The notes under the pieces are model-generated. The model made no database searches, was not told the DNA's origin, and worked only from the letters and a program-made list of their open reading frames with translations. A stretch of DNA of 64,000 bases from Hermatobates lingyangjiaoensis (Eukaryota; Arthropoda; Insecta; Hemiptera; Hermatobatidae), in the NCBI GenBank assembly GCA_026182355.1, contig JAPFBL010001929.1, positions 303,501 to 367,500 on the forward strand, read 5' to 3'. Shown here piece by piece: positions 45,136 to 55,589 of this stretch (position 1 is the first letter of the stretch; the number at the start of each line of letters is the position of its first letter). The position numbers and the translations under genes are program-made.

Positions 45136-46630
45136 GAAAACTTAGTCTGTTTTTTTTCTTTTGAAATAATTATAAATAGTGATAAAAGATTCCGTTAAAT
45201 TTGTTTATTTAACAGAATCAAAGTTATATTTAAAAGATGCCATTTTTTTATCTTTTACTGATACCACTTTTGTTGATTTAAACTCAGTCACAGTTTAATT
45301 AAATAAACAATTTTCTTCTCTACAGAAGAAACTGTTATTTGTTCTTCAAAGCTTGAACAGTTGATACCGTATAAACCAAAACGTTGACCAAAAATATCAA
45401 CTATAATTCATCAAAAAATACGAAAAAACTTTCAATTATCATGACCAAATACTGTTTATAATGCATTTCTCTAAAGAAGAACGTAAAAACGTATATTATA
45501 AACACCTTCAATTCATATAATTGCAAAATAGTTTATTTCTATAATTCAGTTATTACAAACATCAAATTTGACTTTAAGTAAGTTACCAGGTATCACCGTA
45601 GTTCAAACTTACATACTAGGCACTGTGTCCAAGTTTTCTATAAACTATAATTTTTAGAAGTAATTATTTAGAAAATATATTTAAAAATATCTAACAGTAT
45701 TAATAAGAAAATATTTTACATTTTTTATAACATTTTTTTTTAATTTGATATCTTGTTCATCGTTAATAATACACATAAACGTTTGAAATACAATTACTAA
45801 TTTATACATTTATAAATTACTATAAAAACGATTTTACACTTTTTAAAATTTTTACTGTTTGATGCGGTAATTTAATGTGGAATTGAATGTTCAATTTTTA
45901 AAACTATTTCTTACTCTCAAAATAAAAAAGCTGTGATGGATGCCTCTCTGTCACATCTGTCTGATTGTTATAAAATTCCTGCTAGAGAATATTTCCTAGG
46001 GGAATATACTTAAAATAAATATACTTAAGTTTTGGAGTGTAACCATACATACTCGTATATTCTGAAACAACATTGAGCAGAGTACTTGAAAATGTGTAAT
46101 TCTCTCATGTACTGTGAGTGAGTACACTTAAATACAGGTTTTTTTTTCAAAAAGTTTCATATTGTTGTCAAGCCACCTTCACTTTTACGTATCTACAAAC
46201 AAACAAGCTAATTCAGTTAACGTTAATTAGGAACTGACGAATATTATGAAGATAATTTTTAAATTGTTACTAAATTTAAATCATCAAAAGTTATATCAGT
46301 AAAGGGTAAAAAAATGCCAACAAAATTTTCATAATAAATATTTTAAAAGCAAAAAAAAAAACTTTAAATTAGATCTGAAAATCATGGTTTTTACAAAGTT
46401 CATTGAAACATTTTTATTTCTGCTTTCATCTAGACCTTTCAAGAATTGATAAGACGATCGCTTGTTACGGTTGATATATATATTTCATTAAACACTATTT
46501 AAACCCTTGTCTAGTCTCTTTTCTTATTAACTTTTCTAATTTCCTAATCAGTGTTTTGAAGTTTTCCGGGATATTAACGAAATTTGTATCAACGAAAATC
46601 TCCTTCCTAATTACACAAATATATATATAT
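45136..46630. other. AT-rich, no gene recognised
   Basis: Only a tiny piece of family A (GATCGCTTGTTACGGTTGA at 46455-46473) is recognisable. Confidence 0.5.
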
Positions 46631-46748
46631 AAAATAAATTCAAAACGAAGGAAACACACAGAAAGACACAGACATAACTCACATCGATATTTCGATGTGA
46701 GTTATGTCTGTGTCTTTCTGAGTGTTTCCTTCGTTTTGAATTTATTTT
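46631..46748. repeat. PLE terminal palindrome (family C), inverted leader of the PLE copy P1
   Basis: Arms 46631-46687 and 46692-46748 are 57 bases each and almost exact reverse complements (one mismatch, CACACAG against CTGAGTG). They contain CGAAGGAAACACACAGAAAG, ACACAGACATAACTC and ACATCGATATTTCGA. The same sequence forms the 3' tail of this PLE at 48405-48466 and of the copy at 60855. A terminal repeat in both orientations is typical of PLE tandem or pLTR structures. Confidence 0.85.
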
Positions 46749-46785
46749 ATTTTAAAAAAGTCCGCTGGACCGTTTCTTTTAATTG

Positions 46786-46788
<3 letters not shown>

Positions 46789-46819
<31 letters not shown>
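46789..46819. repeat. (TA)n microsatellite
   Basis: TA dinucleotides between the palindrome and the PLE body. Confidence 0.95.
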
Positions 46820-46823
<4 letters not shown>

Positions 46824-46876
46824 AATTTGGGAGCAGTTAAAACTTATATTATAGTTAAACTTATTATAGTTAAAAC

Positions 46877-47024
46877 TTGTTAGTTAATAAAATGGAAGTC
46901 AAGAATAAATCTTTTGGTGAATTACTTTATATTTTACCAGAAAGGTGGAAATCCATAGTGAGAAAACTTGAAAAATTAACTCGGAAAAGAACAAAAGTTA
47001 AAATTGGCATAATGTTATTATATA

Positions 47025-47056
<32 letters not shown>

Positions 47057-48086
47057 ATATTTTGGCCCCATGGCAAACATAACTTAGAACTTTTCCTACA
47101 CTCCTTTCAAAATTTCTGCCCTTCCATCACTTTCACTTACGACATCTCCGACAGACTTATCACCTTTCTTGACGTTGACGTTACTTTAGACAATGGACAC
47201 TTCTTGACTTCCGTACATATAAAACCCACCAACTCCCAACAGTACCTCCATTACAATAGTTGCCATCCATCCCATGTTAAAAAGTCTATACCTCGATCCT
47301 TGTCCCTCCGTATTCACAATATCTGCAATAATCTCCAAGACCGCAGACATCACCTTAACCTCTTAAAGGACAAATTTTCTGAACGAGGCTATCCTCGCTC
47401 CTTCATTGATAGTCGTGTTTTTACCGGCTGACATCTCCCACCAACCCAGACCCAAGAGGGATAGAAGTAACACTTCCTTCTTCCTGACAACCTACTTCCC
47501 TGGCGCTTATAAGCTTCGTGCTGTTATTAAGGAGTCTTTTCCGATTCTGTCTACTTCTACTTCTACTTCTTCCATCTTTAATCACCCCTTCTATTTCCTA
47601 CCGTAAACCTGCCAATCTAAAAAGCATTTTTCTCATATTTCCCCTCAGCCTTCCAATCCTGTTCCTGGAATGAAACAATGTGGACGCCGTGGCTGTCAAA
47701 CTTGCCTGATTGTAAATCCTAATCCTTCCTTCGATTCCCCTCTCCACCATAGTTCCTACCCGGTTCAGGTCAATTCCTCCTGTACCTCGAGCAACTGTGT
47801 TTACCGACTGGATTGCACTCAGTGTGACTCCTTTTACGTTGGCTTAACTTCTAATAAGTTGAGCCTTCGTATGAATGGTCAGAGGGCTTCAGTCGGTCAA
47901 CGCAGTAACTATCCTGTAGCCATCCATGCGAACTCGCATGGACTCAGTTTCAATGACTGTTTCAGGGTTCAGATCCTGAAACAGATCCCCGAATCCAACA
48001 ATAAAGTTACCCTAAGAGCTTCAGAGGAGGCATACATATGCTTACTTGATGCTCGCTCTTCCCCCGGACTCAACCTCAACCGATAA
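46877..48086 (+). pseudogene. Penelope-like element copy P1: N-terminal piece, RT C-terminal part, GIY-YIG
   Basis: From about 46892 there is an N-terminal-like frame (KSFGELLYILPERWKSIVRKL, TRKRTKVKIG), then a (TA)n tract at 47021-47052. The element resumes inside the reverse transcriptase just after the catalytic FIDDIFF motif (FWPHGKHNLELFLHSFQNF). From there it is nearly identical to the copies at 61252 and 62500. Frameshifts include an extra T near 47418 (SRVFTG then stop, instead of SRVLPAD) and lost C residues near 47585. The zinc-ligand stretch MKQCGRRGCQTC and the GIY-YIG core LDCTQCDSFYVGLTSNKLSL are open from 47670 to the stop at 48086. The RT palm is missing, so the copy is defective. 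Confidence 0.9.
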
Positions 48087-48470
48087 TTTATTTATGATTT
48101 ATTTATTTATTATTTATTTATTTATTATTTTTTATTTATTTATTTATTATTTTTATTTTACTTTTTATTTATTATTTTTATTAATTTTAATTTGATTTAT
48201 CTACTTTTTTATAATTTTTTATAGTTATAATTTTTACTCGTTCCTTTACGTCTTAATTTGGCTCTTCATTTCCTTCCCTCCCTTCCCCCGCTTGGCGGTA
48301 AGTGGTGGGGTACTGGCTGCTGTTTCCGAGTTCAGTACCGCCCTGTCTTCCTGCGGGACTCTTCGCTCTTCGCTCTTCGCACCTCCTGATGACGACGATT
48401 GTCGAAATATCGATGTGAGTTATGTCTGTGTCTTTCTGTGTGTTTCCTTCGTTTTTTATTTTATTATATA
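48087..48470 (+). mobile_element. 3' non-coding part of PLE copy P1
   Basis: A (TTTA)n-rich tract (48087-48200), then TACGTCTTAATTTGGCTCTTC, a balanced segment with GGTACTGGCTGCTGTTTCC, a CTTCGCTCTTCGCTCTTCGC triplication, the hammerhead-like core at 48386, GTGAGT at 48415-48420, and the CTGTGTCTTTCTGTGTGTTTCC terminal sequence ending in (TA)n. The same order, reversed, is at 61250-60855. Confidence 0.85.
48386..48414 (+). ncRNA. Hammerhead-like core of PLE copy P1
   Basis: CTGATGA (48386-48392), one extra C, stem GAC (48394-48396), loop GATT, GTC (48401-48403), then GAAA (48404-48407) and TATCGATG. If the extra C pairs with the following G, the stem is four pairs but the conserved G of GAAA is consumed. 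Layout and location fit PLE hammerheads. Activity is uncertain. Confidence 0.45.
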
Positions 48471-48658
48471 TATATATATATATATATATAGACATTCACT
48501 ACTGAAGCAAGCATACTCGTATGATTACAATTATGGATTTGATTTAATATATTTTATATATATATAAACTTAAGTTTCATTTCTATTCCACGGTCGATAC
48601 TTTTATCAATATATATATATATAATATATATATATATATATAATATATAATTAAACAT
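48471..48658. repeat. (TA)n arrays around a family G end
   Basis: (TA)n at about 48465-48490, 48555-48565 and 48610-48655. Between them lies TTTCATTTCTATTCCACGG and TCGATACTTTTATCAAT, the reverse complement of the end at 44350. Confidence 0.8.
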
Positions 48659-49354
48659 TCACAGCAGTTTTATACTAATTTTTAGTTACAATAACAATTG
48701 ATAATGTTTTATTCAGTGAATCTTTTTCTCATTGTTAAATTAATTAACAGGAATTGCTAAAAACTCTGATTTTTTTTCAATTCATTCGTAATCATTCAGT
48801 CGTATAACTTTTTTTTATCCATTGTATGAATTCTATTTGCTTTTAATTTAATTTTAATACATTAAAATTCCCTCGATATTTATCTCCGGAACTCTACAAA
48901 TGAAAATGACAAAAAAGGTCTACTAGTATTTTAAAAAAAAAACTTGTCGAATTAATTAAAAAAAAACTTGCCATTATTTGTTGTTTGCAGTTGCTGTGCA
49001 AAACTGCATCTGACTATTAGTTTGTGATGATATACATGAATGTGGAGTGGTCCTCACACAGATTTTCTCCGTAAACATCTAATGGCAGAGACGTATTTTT
49101 CTTCTTCTGAATAAATTTTTCTTTTTTATTACATTAATTTTTTCTTTGATTTCTCATTAATTTTGAAATTTTAAGATATTTTCTTTCAAATACAATTATT
49201 TGCAACTTTGTTAACAATTTGCGAAAAGTAGTAATTCATATTAGAATTAAAAAAAGATCAACTTAACTAGTTGGAGTGTACAACGTTACAAAGTTTTTTG
49301 ATAATAGTAACAATTTCAAGAGTTTTTTAAATTTGGAAATATCTTATGAACATG
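48659..49354. other. AT-rich, no feature recognised
   Basis: At 49050-49075 the sequence TGGTCCTCACACAGATTTTCT is a reverse relative of GAAAATCTGAATGAGGACCAC at 44693-44713. The region is therefore partly an old inverted repeat of the stretch after 44520. Confidence 0.45.
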
Positions 49355-49700
49355 GGAGGCTAGGGTAGCTCAGTGGCTTATGTGCTCGTCTCTGGGCTGG
49401 TTGATCTGGGGTTCAATTCGCACTGTAGCCCTCGATTTATTCACAAGGAAGGTGAACAAATCTGAGCACGTTGTCCCTCGGAGAGGCTGTTAAGCCGTCT
49501 GTCCGAATCCTGTATGGTGTCAGGTACTCGCTAAAGAGCCCTACTCTAAATATTAGGCAATCAATCTACTCTAATCAGTTAGGCAACATTTAGGACTCCT
49601 AATGTAGGAGAATGGTCATTGTGTGGTATTTACAAAGGGCTAATGTTCGGCCTATGTGTGTTCCTTGTAGGATTGCAACTGCAACCTAACCTACTGGACC
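49355..49700 (+). mobile_element. tRNA-derived SINE, longer subfamily
   Basis: GGGTAGCTCAGTGGCTTATG is a perfect A-box match, and TCTGGGGTTCAATTCGC is B-box-like. The body is GTGAACAAATCTGAGCACG, CTCGGAGAGGCTGTTAAGCC and GTCAGGTACTCGCTAAAG. The tail is TTCGGCCTATGTGTGTTCC and GCAACCTAACCTAC, as in the 35019 copy. Confidence 0.9.
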
Positions 49701-49799
49701 AATGTTTAAAATTAACTACTAACCAGTACTTTATGAAATCCTAATGGACATAGGCTACGTTTAGTACACCAGATCGTTTACACTAGAGGACCAAAGTGA

Positions 49800-49980
49800 A
49801 GCAACATCGGGTGTGTTTAGGATTGAGATGGGTGACACTGACCCTCGCCAGTGATGTGACACCCATGGATACTGGGTGTCAAAAGAGTGATTCTTCCACC
49901 CATGTTTAGCCTATATGATTCCTCTCTTGAGGGCTGCTACTGCAACCTAAACTAACTTAACCATTGAACCTACTCTCATA
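49800..49980 (+). repeat. Second SINE-tail-like segment
   Basis: It contains a CACCCATGTTTAGCCTATATG step and GGGCTGCTACTGCAACCTAA, a diverged version of the tail of the SINE just upstream. The direct pair GTGACAC...GGTGTCA at 49833-49880 suggests a further small inverted repeat. Confidence 0.45.
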
Positions 49981-51597
49981 CGACCACAAATATTGCCAAA
50001 TGAACCCATATTTCAATGATTTACCTAAGGATTGCTCATTGAAAGATTTAAAGTGAAGTTCGTTAAAGGAACCTGTATTTCCGAGGCTTTTATAATAGAG
50101 AAATATCATGATGTCATTTTCTCATGGATTCTTAGTTAAAAATAACAGGGTGTTAACGAAGTGAACCTATATATTTTGTTTGAGCACGCTTTGACTCGGC
50201 TGAATTCTTGACGCAACAATCTGGTGGCAGAGCTTACACAGATTATATAAATATATATTTCGTAATTATTTATTTTAATCAATTATAAATTTAATACCAA
50301 CATTTTTTATAATTATTAAATTAATTATGTTTAATGTTCATCTGAAATTGACAATATTAACTATTATTATTTTCTAGTTGTGCAATAAGTCATTGTATGG
50401 TTTTTAATATACTTTGAAATAATAGGAAATGTCATTAGGTAAACAATTTTTTTTTAACAAAATACCGCAATTTAAACATCTATTGTTTTACTTTAGGTTT
50501 CTGTTCGAAACAAGAAGGTATACATAGTGTGTGAAATATATTTCTTTCCATAATAAAAGTTTTTGTTTCTCTGAATATTTCGTTTATAATTTTCAAATGT
50601 AATACTAATTAATTAAATTTAATGTAGGCTTTTGGTTTATATAAATAATATTACAGTTTTTTCCCAGGTATAAAATATATATAATTCATAAACTTTTGCT
50701 TCTAGTTCAATTACTATACTAGTATTTAGTTAGTTAACTAGACTATTCACGAAAGAAGTACGTTTGATAAGCTAAATATGAACATAAATTCAAAGTTTGG
50801 AGTGGTTTTGTGTTTGATGAAGCGATGCTATTGTGTTATACAACGCGGCTCATCCACATATATCTCGAGTGCCTGTTAGGCTTCAATCAAAGGCCTTTAC
50901 CACTTAAACAATGTCAGTACTTTGACATTTCAGATGATGAAACTATTTTGAAGCATACCTGTAATCTATCATAACTTCAAAAGTTAAGTTTTATAACTTG
51001 CTTACAAGACTATCCTTACGATATCTAACGAAGTTTACCTGTCTAAAGTATACAATTCCCCATTATTCAATCTTTACAGATAATAAGTCATAATATTTTT
51101 TAAATAAGTAATTTGCTGAATATTTTTCTTCACTGAAACATATTTATTTTTATCAACATTTAAAACTGTCTTACAATATAATTATAATAGTGACTCTTAA
51201 TTTACTTATATTTGACTGGTTTTGGAAATGTGTCCACTGCCAAGAGCAGTCACTGTTACCCAGTTTTCCATACTGATTTCATTTGTTTCTTATTTTGTCA
51301 AGCCCTTATCATTGTTTTTGTTAATATTTTCAATGTAAACCAAATAAAATATGAAAACCAGGTTTCAAAAATGACAAAAAAGACCAAATTTGAAAGAATT
51401 GAACCAATAAAATATTGCAGGTCTATATGTGTTGAATATTGTCCTGACAATATACACAGTCTAAACAGATTGACTGGAAAAGTAAATTCAGGTTTAGTGA
51501 TAAGTTCATGGTATAATATATTTAACGAGTTGCTAGCTCAGCTTTGCAGTAGAGACAAAAAGAAAGTATTAATAAAGGAGTAAAACATGATAGAAAA
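49981..51597. other. No supported gene
   Basis: AT-rich. The + strand ORF at 51212-51583 (123 codons) lacks recognisable motifs and has ordinary AT-rich composition. It is left unassigned. Confidence 0.4.
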
Positions 51598-52160
51598 GAC
51601 ACATAGACAGGAAGACATGTCAAGTTGGTTTCATTTTTTCAACTTTTTGAAATGGGCTAAAATTCCGATATGATTGAACACAGGTGGTAACTTGTCAACT
51701 TGGACTCATTTTTTCAAGATAATGTATAAGTGGGACTAAAAGTGCGATATGATTGAAGAGAGGTACTAACTTGTCAACTTGGATTCATTTTTTGAACTTT
51801 TTTCATAAGTGGACTAAAAGAGCGATATGTTGAAGACAGGTAGTAATTAGTCAACTTAGTTCCATTTTTTTAACTTTTTATATAAATGGGCTAAAAGACC
51901 GATATGATTGAACACGTGTAGTAACTTGTCAAATTGGTTTCATTTTTTCAACTCGTTCAACTGTACGATTCAAAAGTGCGATTTGCTTGAAGACAGGTAG
52001 TAACTTATTAACTTGGTTTAATTTCTTCTACTTTTTTCATAAGTGGACTAAAAGTGCTATATGATTGTAACCAAGTAGTAGCTAGTCAACTTGGTCTCTT
52101 TTTTCCATCTTTTTCTATAAGTGGTCTAAAAGTGCGATATGATTGAAGATAGGTATTGTT
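51598..52160. repeat. Minisatellite, ~78 bp unit, seven copies
   Basis: GATATGATTGAAGACAGGT recurs near 51667, 51746, 51823, 51901, 51979, 52057 and 52134, a period of 77-79 bases. TAACTTGTCAACTTGG and CATTTTTTCAACTTTTT lie between. The copies are diverged. Confidence 0.9.
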
Positions 52161-52254
52161 CTCATTAATAGGTTTTTGTAATGTTTTCTAAGTGTTTTCT
52201 TTTTTTAGCTTAGTATATATATATATACATAAAGAACGAAAACATTTACTGGGA

Positions 52255-52400
52255 TTAAATATATATATATATATATATATATACAGTAATATGTTAGTTT
52301 TCTTGAGGGCTAGGTCTTGGAAATAAACTCTTTCTTGTGCGAGCGTTTCGAGGTATATGTACATCATCATCACGGCTACAAAGTATGATAGGTAAACTAT
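52255..52400 (-). repeat. (TA)n and PLE-type terminal repeat
   Basis: (TA)n at 52258-52283. On the - strand, GCCGTGATGATGATGTACAT is followed by ATACCTCGAAACGCTCGC. This gives TGATGA-T, then a hairpin (GA.GTA/TAC.TC with one mismatch), then GAAACG, in the hammerhead-like arrangement. Confidence 0.55.
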
Positions 52401-53099
52401 TTTCAACAGACTATATGTAGTTTGAAAATTTATAATTACTGTGTTGAATGAAGAGGTCAAAAACTTTTTGAGTTTATATATGGTTAAGGGAATATATATG
52501 TAAAAAATGAAGGGTACTTTGATAACATGCAAACATACAAAGAATATAACATTGAAACACTATAATTATATTTCATAGCCTTCGTTGTACTAACCATATA
52601 GTAATGGTTACCAAAGGCGGTGAATAATATATTCAAAATGGCAATAATATATTTGACTGCATATATGTGGATGACAGAAGTCAAAAGAAACAATTATGTG
52701 AAAAGGAATAGATATGTAGAAGGTAATGGGAGGAAATGAGAAGTGCAAGGTGCTGGCTTCACGGACATCTTTATCTTGCTTGTTCCAGTCACGAGATCGT
52801 CTTTAACTTTTTCCGTCTTTGACAGACGGAAGTTAACTGTGCACATTTAAAAGCACAACTCATGTTCTCATGGCCGATGATTCTGCCATATAATTAGCAA
52901 ATAAAACTATTTCAACAAAAAAAAAAGAACAGAAAAAAAATTACTGTTTCACATTGTGTATATACAAACATTTTTTTTTTCGTCCCTGGTAAGAAAATTG
53001 ATGAGAATATTAAAAAAATATAAATAATGTAATCAGATAAAAACACTGAAGGTTAAGGACAGTTTAAAAAGTTAACATTAACGGAATGTTTATATACAT
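52401..53099. other. No recognised gene
   Basis: A more balanced patch at 52720-52890 is unidentified. Confidence 0.4.
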
Positions 53100-53600
53100 G
53101 AAACGTATGGTCGGAAATTTCAAAAATTATGTCTCCACAAAAGAGCATCATGTCAAAACTAACAACGCATGTCAAACACTTGGCGTCCTACTTCTGGTAT
53201 CATAAAACAAAAACATACATGTTTGTGAGCTTTAAGAACATAGGAAAGAATTAATTCGAAAATTGAATATAATATATGAATGTTGAATAACACTATTCAA
53301 GTTTTTGACAAACGGAATAGACTTAATTACACATCAATCTTAATAAAACATGACTACATAATGAAACATGGACCAATTTATAAGTCATAAAACATGTTAT
53401 AAATTGTTTTATGTTTCATTATGTGATCATGTTTTATTGAGGTTCATGTATAATTAAGTCTATTTCCCTTGTTAAAATCTTCAATAGTGATATTCAACAT
53501 TCATACAATAATGCATTTTTTTAAATAATTCTTAAATTTCGTAAGGTTAAAGTAATTTTTGAAATTCCCTAGTCATAGTAAATACCAGACTATAACAGAT
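53100..53600. repeat. Large foldback family F, copy F2
   Basis: AAACTAACAACGCATGTCAAA, CACTTGGCGTCCTACTTCTGG (reverse of CC(T/A)GAAG(T/A)AGGACG..AAGTGTTTG) and central arms (ATGAAACATGGACCAATTTAT against ATAAATTGTTTTATGTTTCAT), with outer arms AACACTATTCAAG/TTCAATAGTGATATT. The flank AATACCAGACTATAACAGATTG (53581-53602) matches AATACCACGCTATAACAGATTG after F1 (38075-38096). Confidence 0.8.
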
Positions 53601-53768
53601 TGCACGTTTGATGAATGTACATGCAATTTAATGAGAAGTGAATATAAACTGTTGACATCACTCTTTCACCGGAGCAGTGGGTTATCTCACATAAATCAAA
53701 ATCAATAACCACATTGATCGTTTATAATAAAAACATTTCAAATACAATCTAATTAATATAATAAAAAC

Positions 53769-54011
53769 ATTTCACATAAACACGAGAAATAACAATCAAT
53801 GATCAAACTACACTATGAAATGGGAAAACAAGACTAAAATCTCTCAACCATAACATGCGGTCTTCATCAGAGTCAAAAACCCAACTGAAACGCTGGATAA
53901 AGAAAACATCTAGTGTTTAGTTGGGTTTTTGACTCTGACGAAGACCGGTTGTTACGGTTGAAAGATTTTAGTCTTGTTTTCTCATTTCATGTTGTGGTTT
54001 CATCATTAATT
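53769..54011. repeat. Repeat family A, palindromic copy A9
   Basis: Reverse arm (ATTTCACATAAACACGAG ... TCATCAGAGTCAAAAACCC), a spacer of about 30 bases, then a forward arm (GTTGGGTTTTTGACTCTGAC ... TCATGTTGTGG). The arms differ at several sites, so it is older than A2. Confidence 0.9.
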
Positions 54012-54279
54012 AATATAATATAGATAATGAGGAAATGAATCACGTTTTTACCCCATAATTTCTGACAATTACAATTATTGTAATTGTCCTACAATCGTAT
54101 TACAATCTTGTCAAATTAACTTTATATATGATTGAGTGATCAGATGCCTTATGACGATCCCTAAGGTGTAAATAACGAGTATTAATAATAATAATTTAAT
54201 TAATTATAGCCTTTAAAATACAAATATACTTAAAATCATTAGTTGTGCAATCCGTAATTGTGTGGTATTTACTCATTCT
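54012..54279. other. AT-rich, no feature
   Basis: It contains a run of small TTACAATTATTGTAATTG palindromes near 54067-54110. Confidence 0.45.
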
Positions 54280-54414
54280 GAGGTAAAATGGATAAACCAA
54301 CAAAAGTCTCCACACAAATGAAGGTCTTCCTGATGATGAACACAAAGTGTTCGAAACGCGTTGAATAAAACTTCATTTGTGTGGAGACTTTTGTTGGTTT
54401 ATCCATTTTACCTC
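54280..54414. repeat. Perfect foldback enclosing a hammerhead-like core (family H)
   Basis: Arm 54280-54322 (43 bases, GAGGTAAAATGGATAAACCA...) is the exact reverse complement of 54372-54414. The 49-base centre contains CTGATGATGAACAC...GTGTTCGAAACG. An undamaged pair of arms implies recent origin or conversion. Confidence 0.92.
54330..54363 (+). ncRNA. Best hammerhead-like core in the window
   Basis: CTGATGA (54330-54336), extra T, six-pair stem GAACAC (54338-54343) with GTGTTC (54347-54352) closed by an AAA loop, then GAAA (54353-54356) and CGCGTTG. The order and conserved blocks match a minimal hammerhead, except for the single base before the stem. Confidence 0.5.
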
Positions 54415-55589
54415 AGAACAAATATACTTGTATTTTAGAGTATCTTTGCTAAATTTAACTCGAATGAGATATTTTTGGAATCATAATATAAACTAAAACG
54501 AATGTAAAGTAATGAATGAGTGAATATCCTAGCCCGTCATGGTCATGGACATTTCTTCATTGAAACCCCTCCTGAGATGGATTGTTAGTACCAAAAAGCT
54601 TTATGTTTATAGATGAATGGTTATACAAATGAATCGAGAGAAAAACTTTTTTAACAATTCTATCGTTTTTTATTTCACTAATAAAATAAAATATAATCAA
54701 ATTATAAAGTAAATACAATTTATTGTAAAACTTGCTCATCAAGAATACTCACACGATCTGAAAATTAATGTCAAAATTGACAGTTGAAAAGCTCAAATGT
54801 ATTATTCAGTGTTCAAGTATAAAATAAAGTAGTGCTTTGTTTAGTATACTGGTTATGTATAGTGTGCCTACTAGGGTTGTAGTAATATGACCTTATTATT
54901 ACTGCTTATTGGTGTAGTAAAAGTACCATTTTGTCACTGATTCCACAAATTTCATAGAGTATTTGATTGGGGATCCTTAGAAATAGGGTTTGTACGAGTG
55001 GGCCGTGACAGAACAGGATTTTCAATCCCTCATTAGTCACAAGATTATGCCATGAATATTCTACAATGTACTGCATCCATTTGTATGCCACTTGATAATG
55101 GTTAGTTTAGATTATCCCTAATCACATTCACACATCACATAACCACTTGTATCACATTCAGTGATTCTGACAGTAACTTTAGCAGTACTGACCCACAGGA
55201 TAAAGGGAGTGAAATACAAAAACACATGATGACTTATAAACAAAAAAAAAAAGTGGTCGGAAGCTGTGGCCGTGAGCTACTCAAACTGGTTTTAAACTCC
55301 GGAAGTCTTTGTATGTTGGGGGGGGGGGGGGGGGAGAGGGGTCTCTCTTTACAAGCCAATCACGCAACAAGAAACAAACAAGGTTATCAGATTGTTGAAA
55401 TGTATAAATGTATCAACTAAAGTAATTCACGTGGCGTGGTATACTCAATTACTTTGATCTAACCTGCTGTGTGCTTAATGTTTGGGTCAGTAATAAATTT
55501 ATTGCTAGAGGAATTGAAGCCAGAGATAAAGTAATACCAAGGATGTGAGCCTGGGTGGAGGGGGGGGGGGGGGTCAGAGTTGTAGCTCG
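54415..55589. other. No gene; two G runs
   Basis: Runs of G at 55318-55334 and 55560-55573. The second is followed by TCAGAGTTGTAGCTCGAG, a truncated SINE head. Nothing else is recognised. Confidence 0.45.

Noticed and set aside
48253..48567. ORFs on both strands over the PLE 3' region
   Set aside because: They lie in the non-coding tail with the ribozyme-like core. The same sequence recurs at 60737-61066 as part of the element.
51212..51583. 123-codon ORF
   Set aside because: Composition matches the surrounding AT-rich DNA and no motif is recognised. It cannot be supported without conservation or expression data.
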